A stretch of DNA of 64,000 nt. Source: Chromatiaceae bacterium. Its GTDB lineage: Bacteria > Pseudomonadota > Gammaproteobacteria > Chromatiales > Chromatiaceae. The position numbers were made by a program, and so were the translations under genes. The stretch lies in contig JACKMT010000006.1 of assembly GCA_024235255.1 (NCBI GenBank), positions 169,906-233,905 on the forward strand. Direction: 5' to 3'. Positions 36,249 through 43,654 of the stretch are shown here, piece by piece; the stretch's first letter is position 1; each line of letters begins with the position of its first letter. Below the pieces are notes generated by a model that did no database searches, was not told the origin of the DNA, and saw only the letters and a list, made by a program, of their open reading frames with translations.

Positions 36249-37577
36249 ATGGGACGCTCCAGAGCTGGAAAACTGCCGCCGGATCCAGTGACCGTGCAGA
36301 TCGAAAGCATGAGCGCTGACGGCCGGGGGATCGCCAGTGTAGCGGGCAGGAGCGTGCTGATTCACGGCGCATTGACCGGCGAAAGGATTTTGTTTCGTTA
36401 CACCCGGATTAAAGGCGAGCAGGCCGAGGGTGTGCTTGAAGAGGTTCTGATCCCCTCGCCTGACCGGGTACCCGCGGCGTGTCCGCACTACGGCGTATGC
36501 GGCGGATGCAGCCTGCAGCACCAAAGCGCGTCTGCGCAAATCCGTGACAAGCAGCAGGTACTGCTGCATGCGCTTGCTTCCATCGGTAAGCTAACGCCAG
36601 ACAGGATATTGCCGCCGCTGACCCGTGACCCGGTTTGGGGGTACCGGAAAAAAGCACGCCTGGGTGTCAAATATGTTGCTAAAAAGGGGCGGGTACTGGT
36701 CGGCTTTCGAGAGCGCGGCTCGGGTTTTATCTGCGACACGGAACGATGTCTGGTGTTGGACCCAAAAGTGGGAGAGCTTCTCATACCGCTTGCGCGGATG
36801 ATTGACGAACTTTCCATTAAAGAGCGGATCCCTCAAATTGAAGTGGCCATGGGAGACAGTGATTGCATGCTGATTTTCCGGCTGCTATCGCCTGCATCTG
36901 CGGCCGATCTTCAGCATCTCTCCGCTTTTTGCGAAGCGCATGGAGTTATCCCCTATCTGCAGGAGGGTGGAGTAGAGAGCGTGCGGCCCTTGTCGGGAGA
37001 GAGCAGAGAGCTGTGCTATCGCCTGCCATTGCATGGATTGGAGTTCCGTTTTCGCCCCACTGACTTTACTCAGGTAAACTCTGCGCTTAACCGGCTGATG
37101 GTGGATCACGCATTGCAGCTGCTCGACCCGAGACCGGAAGATAGTGTGCTTGACCTTTTCTGCGGTCTGGGCAATTTTACCCTGCCCCTGGCGCGCTGTG
37201 TGGGTGAGGTAACGGGAGTCGAGGGGGATGCCGGATTAGTGACCCGAGCCAGACAAAACGCTTTGGCCAATGGTATTCATAATGTACGGTATTACGCAGC
37301 CAATCTTTACCAACCTCTGGAACACGAGCCTTGGCTGTGCGAACTCTACGGTAAAGTCCTGTTGGACCCTCCCCGCAGCGGCGCGCAGGAGGTACTGCGC
37401 CACCTGCCGCGAATCGGAGCGCGCCGGATAGTATATGTTTCCTGCTATCCAGACACGCTGGCCAGGGATGCGGGGGAGTTGGTGCATTTGCACGGGTATC
37501 GATTGTTAGCTACTGGCGTGATGGATATGTTTCCCCACACGGCACATGTTGAATCTATTGCACTCTTCGAGTCATAA
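36249..37577 (+). CDS. rlmD: 23S rRNA (uracil-1939-C5)-methyltransferase RlmD
   Basis: RlmD uses S-adenosylmethionine to make m5U1939 in 23S rRNA. The 442-residue protein has an N-terminal TRAM domain (PVTVQIESMSADGRGIA). Iron-sulfur cysteines are in CPHYGVCGGCSLQH (about 78-91), with a fourth Cys near 162. The methyltransferase motif DLFCGLGNFTLPLA and the catalytic Cys in YVSCYPDTLARD follow. In Pseudomonas the equivalent gene also lies near cysM and gacS. It is followed by the CYTH gene after 7 nt. Confidence 0.96.
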   Translation: MGRSRAGKLPPDPVTVQIESMSADGRGIASVAGRSVLIHGALTGERILFRYTRIKGEQAEGVLEEVLIPSPDRVPAACPHYGVCGGCSLQHQSASAQIRDKQQVLLHALASIGKLTPDRILPPLTRDPVWGYRKKARLGVKYVAKKGRVLVGFRERGSGFICDTERCLVLDPKVGELLIPLARMIDELSIKERIPQIEVAMGDSDCMLIFRLLSPASAADLQHLSAFCEAHGVIPYLQEGGVESVRPLSGESRELCYRLPLHGLEFRFRPTDFTQVNSALNRLMVDHALQLLDPRPEDSVLDLFCGLGNFTLPLARCVGEVTGVEGDAGLVTRARQNALANGIHNVRYYAANLYQPLEHEPWLCELYGKVLLDPPRSGAQEVLRHLPRIGARRIVYVSCYPDTLARDAGELVHLHGYRLLATGVMDMFPHTAHVESIALFES

Positions 37578-37584
37578 TACAGAT

Positions 37585-38052
37585 ATGGGATTAGAAATAG
37601 AACGTAAGTATTTGGTAATTAATGATTTATGGAAGAATAATGTGATAGCGGAATCACATCTGCAGCAGGGGTATCTGGCAAATCAAAAAAATGCCTCGAT
37701 ACGCATCAGAACAGGAAACGGCAAAGCGCATCTGAATATCAAGAGCACCACCGTCGGTATCCGACGTCTGGAGTATGAGTATGAGATACCGATAGCCGAT
37801 GCCAGAGAGATGTTGCGGGAGATTGCGCTGCAACCTTATATCGAAAAGACACGATATATTGTACGGAACGGTGGACACGACTGGGAGCTTGATGTGTTCG
37901 CAGGAGAGAACCGGGGACTGATCGTCGCGGAATTGGAGCTGGATTCCGAAGATGAGCCATTCGAACTTCCGGTATGGGCGGGCGAGGAGGTATCCGGCGA
38001 TGTAAAATACTACAACGTCAATCTCATCAACCATCCGTACAGCCGATGGTGA
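37585..38052 (+). CDS. CYTH-domain protein
   Basis: The 155-residue protein is a single CYTH domain with the defining EIERKYLV at residues 4-11. Alternating charged strands (ASIRIRTGNGKAHLNIKS, RLEYEYEIPIADA, KTRYIVRNGGHDWELDVF, GLIVAELELDSEDE) would line the tunnel that binds triphosphate and metal. Relatives hydrolyse inorganic triphosphate or thiamine triphosphate, or make cyclic AMP; short stand-alone members like this are most often tripolyphosphatases. The ATG at 37585 begins the domain. Its stop overlaps the next gene's start by 7 nt. Confidence 0.88.
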   Translation: MGLEIERKYLVINDLWKNNVIAESHLQQGYLANQKNASIRIRTGNGKAHLNIKSTTVGIRRLEYEYEIPIADAREMLREIALQPYIEKTRYIVRNGGHDWELDVFAGENRGLIVAELELDSEDEPFELPVWAGEEVSGDVKYYNVNLINHPYSRW

Positions 38053-38534
38053 TTGCGGAGCGGCGCATTGAAGTCGATCTAAAGGCTCAACGGCTGACCC
38101 TGATCGAAGGGGAAAAAACCAGATTGGAGTTTCCGGTCTCTACGGCCAGGAATGGCGCCGGCGAAGAGATGGGGAGTGGCTGCACCCCTCGTGGGCTGCA
38201 TACAATACGTATAAAAATAGGTGAGGGGTTGCCGCTCAATAGTGTGTACAAAGGACGCCGACCGACCGGAGAGATCTATAGCGAATCGCTCGCTAAACGA
38301 CACCCTGACAGAGATTGGATCTTAACCCGGATATTGTGGCTCAGCGGTAAACAGCACGGCTTCAATCGGGGCGGTTTGCAGGACACGTTGCGCCGTTATA
38401 TCTATATCCATGGGTGCCCGGAGAGCGAACCAATGGGTGAACCGCGCTCACATGGATGCATTCGCATGAGGAGCACTGATCTGATCGAACTGTTCGATCG
38501 GGTTGAGGCGGGAACCGAGGTCAATATTTTCTAG
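38046..38534 (+). CDS. L,D-transpeptidase (YkuD) family protein without signal peptide
   Basis: The 162-residue protein has the YkuD catalytic signature YIHGCPESEP and SHGCIRM, with the nucleophile Cys138 and His122. The N-terminal part (EVDLKAQRLTLIEGE, FPVSTARNG, GCTPRGLHTI) is typical of L,D-transpeptidase catalytic domains, which act on peptidoglycan. It has no signal peptide or membrane helix, unlike periplasmic members. It therefore may act in the cytoplasm on a different amide or muropeptide, or use unrecognised export. The start overlaps the CYTH gene. Confidence 0.85.
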   Translation: MVIAERRIEVDLKAQRLTLIEGEKTRLEFPVSTARNGAGEEMGSGCTPRGLHTIRIKIGEGLPLNSVYKGRRPTGEIYSESLAKRHPDRDWILTRILWLSGKQHGFNRGGLQDTLRRYIYIHGCPESEPMGEPRSHGCIRMRSTDLIELFDRVEAGTEVNIF

Positions 38535-38569
38535 CGCTTGTTGACACTGCCTGAGCCAAATTTCGCAGG

Positions 38570-38983
38570 CTACTGCACAAAAAAGCTGCTGAAGAACAGA
38601 TCTTCAACCATCTCTTTTCCGGTTAATGCCTGCATCACTTTTTGCAGTGCCTTCAGCGCACTTTTACGAAAACTCTCCTTGCCTTTGGGGCCTTTTAATT
38701 GACTGCCTTCCTGGTCGCTGATGAGCATAAACAGTTCGTGTCTGAGCGCAGGTGCATGATGTTCGATCTGCGCAAGACTATCCTCCTCTCGCGTCATCAA
38801 CTGAATGTCTGCCCGCAGGTATTTGGCGCCTTTTTGTATATTGGCGACAATTGATGGTGTGAGTTCATAATACAAATGAGGCTTTTTCTCTGCTGTCTCT
38901 TCCTCCGATTCCGCACTGAGCGCCGGTAGCGCAAGCAGGAGAAGTGCGGCTCCAACCGGGAGCGATAGAATTGATGAACGCAT
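38570..38983 (-). CDS. FliL-like periplasmic protein
   Basis: The 137-residue protein has an N-terminal signal (SLPVGAALLLLALPALSA), then a short acidic linker and a domain resembling the C-terminal part of FliL. Matching features are YYELTPSIVANIQKG, YLRADIQLMTRE, HHAPALRHELFMLISDQ, GKESFRKSALKALQKVM and the closing DLFFSSFFVQ. FliL proper is an inner-membrane protein at the flagellar stator. This copy is isolated from any flagellar gene, and its hydrophobic segment looks cleavable. The start at 38983 is chosen over a GTG at 39016. Its function is unknown. Confidence 0.72.
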   Translation of the reverse strand: MRSSILSLPVGAALLLLALPALSAESEEETAEKKPHLYYELTPSIVANIQKGAKYLRADIQLMTREEDSLAQIEHHAPALRHELFMLISDQEGSQLKGPKGKESFRKSALKALQKVMQALTGKEMVEDLFFSSFFVQ

Positions 38984-39083
38984 AGTTTTCGCTGTTTTTT
39001 GTGCCGAAGAGTACACTTGCTATCGGCTGTTGATATGCCTAACTTGAACCCAGCCTGGCTGTTTTGATCCGAGGGAGATACCC

Positions 39084-40130
39084 ATGAGTCATGGTCCACT
39101 GATGCTGGATCTTCAGGGCAAGATGCTCACTAACGAAGAACGTGAGCTGCTGCTCCATCCTGCGGCCGGCGGAGTCATTCTATTCAGCAGGAACTATGAA
39201 TCGCCGGATCAGTTAAGCCGCTTGGTGTCCCAGATACATGCACTACGGGAGCCCAAGTTGTTTGTCGCGGTCGACCAGGAAGGTGGCAGGGTACAGCGAT
39301 TTTGCCAAGGTTTTACCCGATTGCCGCCAGCAGCTTGGTTCGGTGGTCTCTATGATGATGATCCGGTTTTCGGGTTACAGGCAGTGCAGATTGCCGGCTG
39401 GTTGATGGCATCCGAACTGCTTGCAGAGGGTGTTGATTTCAGCTTTGCGCCGGTACTGGATCTTGGTACCGGGGTTAGTCAGGTCATTGGTAATCGTGCA
39501 TTCCATCGAGAACCTGCCATTGTCGCGGACTTGGCCCATGGTTGGATCAAGGGTGTGCACGCTGCAGGGATGGCTGCAGTGGGGAAGCATTTTCCCGGTC
39601 ATGGTAACGTGTCGGAGGACTCTCATCTTGCTCTGCCTGTGGATAAACGCAGACGCGAAGATATTCTGATGGAAGATCTGTCACCGTTTCGGCGGCTGAT
39701 AGAGAGTGGTATAGAGGCAATCATGCCGGCCCATGTGATCTATGAAAAGGCATCACCGGAATTAGCCGGTTTTTCACACTATTGGCTAAAACAGGTGCTT
39801 CGGGGAGAACTGAGATTTCAGGGCGTTGTTTTCAGCGACGATCTTTCAATGACAGCTGCTGCTGAGGCCGGCTCGGTAACCTTGCGGGCTCGCGCCGCAC
39901 TGGAAGCCGGCTGCGACATGATACTGGTATGTAACGATCAGAATTCTGCAGTCAAGGTACTGGATGATCTTAGCGACTATTCGGATCCGACTGCGCAGAT
40001 GCGCCTAATTAGAATGCATGGACGCACCAAACTAAAGCGTGGCAAGTTGCGCCTCGACAAGCGCTGGAAACAAGCGGTTGAAATGGTGGCAAGATACGAA
40101 AGGAATCCAACTTTAGAACTCGATTTATAG
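39084..40130 (+). CDS. nagZ: Beta-N-acetylhexosaminidase NagZ
   Basis: NagZ is the cytoplasmic glycosidase that removes N-acetylglucosamine from anhydro-muropeptides in peptidoglycan recycling, and so influences AmpC induction. The 348-residue family 3 enzyme has AVDQEGGRVQRF (residues 62-73), the catalytic His motif KHFPGHG at 168-174, and VVFSDDLSM with the nucleophile Asp near residue 250. It is transcribed away from the FliL-like gene and stands alone. Confidence 0.96.
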   Translation: MSHGPLMLDLQGKMLTNEERELLLHPAAGGVILFSRNYESPDQLSRLVSQIHALREPKLFVAVDQEGGRVQRFCQGFTRLPPAAWFGGLYDDDPVFGLQAVQIAGWLMASELLAEGVDFSFAPVLDLGTGVSQVIGNRAFHREPAIVADLAHGWIKGVHAAGMAAVGKHFPGHGNVSEDSHLALPVDKRRREDILMEDLSPFRRLIESGIEAIMPAHVIYEKASPELAGFSHYWLKQVLRGELRFQGVVFSDDLSMTAAAEAGSVTLRARAALEAGCDMILVCNDQNSAVKVLDDLSDYSDPTAQMRLIRMHGRTKLKRGKLRLDKRWKQAVEMVARYERNPTLELDL

Positions 40131-40416
40131 TCGCTTAGCGTGAGACAGAGCTGGAGTGAGGGCGCGCTTTATAGATACGCCTTGATTTTTCTATCTGAAT
40201 GTGAGAAATATTCAAGCCGAGTTGCAGGAAGCAAAAGTTGTGAAAAAACAGTAAATTATAAAACACTTATAATCAAAGGGTTAGCGACGATTCGCACTTG
40301 GGGTTATCCCTGGTCGAGGCGATTTTCAGACAAGCCCTGGGTAATGCTGATTGCTCCTGCTGGCCCCGGAAACAAACGGGGTACACTAAAAACTAGTTGC
40401 TTTATCGGGAGGATGT
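40131..40416. other. Intergenic region before the hemerythrin-like gene
   Basis: The open frame across this segment has no recognisable protein features. The sequence becomes A+T-rich around 40240-40275 and contains TATAAT at 40268-40273, a candidate -10, but no good -35 at the right distance. Nothing else was recognised. Confidence 0.4.
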
Positions 40417-40860
40417 ATGGAGATTCTTATCGAATTCAAGGAGAGGCAGGACGAGCTGCTTGGGATGATAAGCGACCTCAAGGTGATGTTAAAGCCGGAA
40501 CAACTTTTGGTTAAACCGAATGCAAAGGCGGCGCATGAACACCTGTGCAGCTTAGGCGAAAAATTGAAGCAGCATCTATCCGCCGAAGATAAAGGGGTCT
40601 ACCCTCAATTGCTGACGCATGAAAATCCGAAACTGAAATCTCTTGCATGGGGTTTTATCAGTGGCGAGAAGCCGCTTCGTAAGCAGTTTGAGGGCTATTA
40701 TCAGAAGTGGCTTAAAGATTGTGATTTCAATTTTACCGAAGAGTTTCTGGATGAAACATTACAGATGTTTGAGTTGATTGAAGCAAGAATCGAGAGGGAA
40801 CAGACAGTGCTGCTTCCCAAGCTGGAGGAGAGTGGGGTCTTTAGGACTGCTGCAAATTAG
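40417..40860 (+). CDS. Hemerythrin (HHE)-like protein with incomplete metal ligands
   Basis: This is a 147-residue, all-helical protein starting after GGGAGG. The order of helices and the segments AAHEHLCSLGEKLKQHLSAED and REQTVLLPKLEE fit the hemerythrin HHE cation-binding family, whose members bind a di-iron centre for oxygen or nitric oxide sensing. The first His and the HxxxE pair are present. The third helix has no His, and the last helix has Arg where the family has His, so a normal di-iron site is doubtful. A strong terminator follows. Confidence 0.7.
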   Translation: MEILIEFKERQDELLGMISDLKVMLKPEQLLVKPNAKAAHEHLCSLGEKLKQHLSAEDKGVYPQLLTHENPKLKSLAWGFISGEKPLRKQFEGYYQKWLKDCDFNFTEEFLDETLQMFELIEARIEREQTVLLPKLEESGVFRTAAN

Positions 40861-40891
40861 AAAAATACAGACAATAATAAAATTAGTTAAT

Positions 40892-40918
40892 GCCGGTATT
40901 TGATGCCGGCTTTTTTTT
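40892..40918 (+). terminator. Rho-independent terminator after the hemerythrin-like gene
   Basis: GCCGG (40892-40896) pairs with CCGGC (40906-40910) across a 9-nt loop and is followed by eight T residues. The remaining 200 bp up to 41116 shows no recognisable gene. Confidence 0.85.
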
Positions 40919-41116
40919 GTCTGTCACATGCGGGAGTTTATGTCAGATTGGCCACTGGGAGCGACAACCATTCGTTTCATTCGGAATGTTTTTTGCCGGA
41001 TGGTAGGTTGCAGAGTATCAAGCAGGCGGATATCTTAGCGTATCGAACCAGCGACTGCCCCGGCAGTCATCAGTTTATCTGTGATACCCATTATCACAGC
41101 ATTCCAGGGTTGAAAT

Positions 41117-41857
41117 ATGTCCAGACTTGCGATTATTGGTGGATCGGGAATCACCAAATTGGATGGCTTGGAGATCAGGCGTAGAGAAGTGGTGCATACA
41201 CCTTTCGGTGAACCCTCGGCTCCGCTGACGCATGGGGATTTTCACGGTCACGAATTGGTCTTCCTGCCTCGTCATGGTGCGGCGCATACCATACCGCCCC
41301 ACCGCGTTAATTATAGGGCAAATCTATGGGCATTGAGGCAAATCGGTATACAGAAGGTGGTGGGAATAGCCGCGGTCGGATCGATAAATCCGGCAATGGC
41401 GCCGGGTACTATAATCATTCCCGACCAGATTATCGATTATACTTACGGTCGTGATCACACTTTTTTTGAAGACAACCTTACCCATGTGACGCATATTGAT
41501 TTTACCTCCCCTTATAGCGAAGAACTGAGGCAGGAGTTGCTGGCATCCGCATCATCGGCAAACATCAAAGTCCATGGGAGCGCCACCTATGGGGCGACCC
41601 AGGGGCCGAGACTGGAAACGAGCATGGAGATAAACCGAATGGAAAAGGACGGATGCGATCTGGTCGGTATGACCGGCATGCCGGAAGCGTCTTTGGCAAG
41701 GGAGCTTGAGATACACTATGCATGCTGTGCGGTGGTTGCAAATCGGGCGGCAGGCCGTAACAATGGCCCGATAACTATGCAGGAGATAGAAGCGCATCTG
41801 ACGGATGGGATGATGCAGGTCCATAAAATACTATCAAAGCTTTTTATATCCGCATGA
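41117..41857 (+). CDS. S-methyl-5'-thioinosine phosphorylase (MTAP/PNP family)
   Basis: The 246-residue protein belongs to the methylthioadenosine/purine nucleoside phosphorylase family. Visible are the phosphate-binding GGSGITKL, LPRHGAAHTIPPHRVNYRAN, the ribose-site TYGATQGPRLETSMEI, and MTGMPEASLARELEI. In the base-binding segment VVANRAAG an Asn stands where adenine-specific enzymes have Asp. This points to a 6-oxopurine substrate, as in the Pseudomonas methylthioinosine phosphorylase. It would salvage methylthioadenosine after deamination. No methionine-salvage genes are adjacent. Confidence 0.85.
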   Translation: MSRLAIIGGSGITKLDGLEIRRREVVHTPFGEPSAPLTHGDFHGHELVFLPRHGAAHTIPPHRVNYRANLWALRQIGIQKVVGIAAVGSINPAMAPGTIIIPDQIIDYTYGRDHTFFEDNLTHVTHIDFTSPYSEELRQELLASASSANIKVHGSATYGATQGPRLETSMEINRMEKDGCDLVGMTGMPEASLARELEIHYACCAVVANRAAGRNNGPITMQEIEAHLTDGMMQVHKILSKLFISA

Positions 41858-41982
41858 AAAACATAATAATTATATACTAAAACTTTCATATGGGATTGAT
41901 CCAACTCATGGCTGAAAGCTTTTCACCCGGGTTAAGCTCAATCGACGGAAAAGACAGGCTGAGTGCCGTGGGAGCGTGATTT

Positions 41983-43572
41983 ATGGCTGGAAATGAGGAA
42001 ACAGAACAGCCGCTGAATCCCGAACAGGATACAACGGTTGCCGCTGCCGATAAAAGTGCACACATTGTTAAGAAGGCGGCAAAAAAGCAGGCAGTTAAGA
42101 AAAAGGTGGTAAAAAAGCGGGTTGCAGCAAAGAAAGCAGTAGTAAAAAAAATCGCTGCCGCACCGGTTGCTTCCAACGCAAACAAAGCGATAGCGCAGGA
42201 TACCGCCCAGGTAACGACAGCTGTTACGAAAGCGAATTCGCAGGAAGTCGATTCCGTTGTTACCAATGAAAATTCGGATGCTGGTCAACGTGGAGTAAAG
42301 AAAGCGATTCCCGTTGCCGCCGAACCACATGAATTATCTCGAGAGGAAAAAGTAACTATGTCTGTAGACGCAGCTAAGACGGCAAAATCGTCGGCCGGTG
42401 CCGGGTTCTGGCCAAAAGTGATTTTATGGGTTGTCGTTGTTCTGGCGAGCTTTATGTATATCCGCTCCCTGGCGCATAAGGGCCAGACGGTAACACAGGA
42501 TGAGCGTCCGGTCTCGTCAGCAATAAGTCATACGACAGGGGAGACAGGTTCCGGCTCCGCCAATGAGAACAGCTCATCTACCAGTACAGTCTCCAGTAAC
42601 TCGGCTGGTGACGGGCCCTCAACTGTCGCCAAGGTAGGTGAGGTTGCCATTGAGAAGGAATCTGAATCCGCTCAGCCATCAGCTGTATCCGGACCGTCTT
42701 CTGAGGTTCCAACTGTTCCGGAGCAGGCACTAGTCGGGGCAGAGCGAATCGAAACACCCAGTCTGCAGTCGGTAGTTGAGACTGCGACTACAGTGGAAAA
42801 TGATACCGTTCCGGAAGCACTGGGACTCATGACGACACAGAGGAGCGACCCGACAACAGAGCCGGTGGCAGCTGCTAATGAGAGTGTATCTGAACAATCT
42901 GCGGACAGCGCTTCCGCACCTGCTGGCGAGGTCGCTGCGGACAGTGCCGCTAAACCCGTCGAGGGCGAGGCAGTTGCTGGATATAGCCTGAGCAGCGGCG
43001 CAGATTCGCAAAGCAGTTCAATCGATAAACCGTCGGCAAGTGAAGTCGTCGGCGAGCAGATGGCACCCCAGACAACGGTCGTTCAGCGCGCTGCGGATGC
43101 CGCCGAGGTAGCGGGAGCGGTTGGAGAAAAATCGCAGCGGAGTCCAGAGATTACGACTCCCGAAGCGGCAGTGGTTTCCACAGATGCCACGCAAAACACC
43201 GGAACAACCGGGATGGATGGCAGCGCGGAAACGGCCGGCGCTGGTTCAGCTGCTGTTTCGCAGATGACGCAAAGACGCGAATATGCAACAAACTCCAGGC
43301 GTCCAACCTTCAAGGAGCTGTTTGGTTATGAACGCCCAAAACCGTCGCTCCGGCGCAGGGATTACGGAACGCAGCTACCGTTTTCACCGGATGGATTCGA
43401 GCAGCAAAGAGTGTATCCTGCACCTTGGCAGTATGCTCCTGTACCGCCGAGCTGGGGAGAGTATCCGGGGCAATATGGGCCTTACGGTAACTACGGCGGT
43501 TATCCGTCCTATCCAAATATGCCGGATTGGGCAACGTATCAGCCTTACGGATATGGGCCTATAGGCTATTGA
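41983..43572 (+). CDS. Lysine-rich, single-pass membrane protein with low-complexity Tyr/Pro/Gly-rich tail
   Basis: The 529-residue product is not recognised. Residues 30-56 are a histone H1-like lysine/alanine/valine block (KKAAKKQAVKKKVVKK and onward). A single transmembrane helix lies at 143-161 (WPKVILWVVVVLASFMYI), so the basic N-terminal part should be cytoplasmic. A Ser/Thr/Ala/Glu/Val-rich segment of about 270 residues follows. The last 100 residues switch to Arg-rich, then Tyr/Pro/Gly-rich sequence (GYERPKPSLRRRDYG, YGPYGNYGGYPSYP, YQPYGYGPIGY). GGGAG lies 8 nt before the ATG. It is convergent with rne across a shared terminator. The gene is real by its length, ribosome site and amino-acid logic; the function is unknown. 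Confidence 0.8.
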   Translation: MAGNEETEQPLNPEQDTTVAAADKSAHIVKKAAKKQAVKKKVVKKRVAAKKAVVKKIAAAPVASNANKAIAQDTAQVTTAVTKANSQEVDSVVTNENSDAGQRGVKKAIPVAAEPHELSREEKVTMSVDAAKTAKSSAGAGFWPKVILWVVVVLASFMYIRSLAHKGQTVTQDERPVSSAISHTTGETGSGSANENSSSTSTVSSNSAGDGPSTVAKVGEVAIEKESESAQPSAVSGPSSEVPTVPEQALVGAERIETPSLQSVVETATTVENDTVPEALGLMTTQRSDPTTEPVAAANESVSEQSADSASAPAGEVAADSAAKPVEGEAVAGYSLSSGADSQSSSIDKPSASEVVGEQMAPQTTVVQRAADAAEVAGAVGEKSQRSPEITTPEAAVVSTDATQNTGTTGMDGSAETAGAGSAAVSQMTQRREYATNSRRPTFKELFGYERPKPSLRRRDYGTQLPFSPDGFEQQRVYPAPWQYAPVPPSWGEYPGQYGPYGNYGGYPSYPNMPDWATYQPYGYGPIGY

Positions 43573-43610
43573 TCTAAGCTGGAGCAGGCTGACTCGCTAG
43601 ATTACCTTGT

Positions 43611-43646
43611 AAAAAAGACCGGCAACGTTTACTGCCGGTCTTTTTT
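43611..43646. terminator. Bidirectional rho-independent terminator between the lysine-rich protein gene and rne
   Basis: A perfect 14-bp inverted repeat, AAAAAAGACCGGCA (43611-43624) and its complement (43633-43646), encloses an 8-nt loop. It therefore ends in a T run on both strands. It lies 39 bp past one stop and 9 bp past the other. Confidence 0.92.
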
Positions 43647-43654
43647 ATCTCCCA

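Noticed and set aside
40900..41184. 94-residue frame before the nucleoside phosphorylase
   Set aside because: It begins inside the terminator, overlaps the real gene start, and has no family features.
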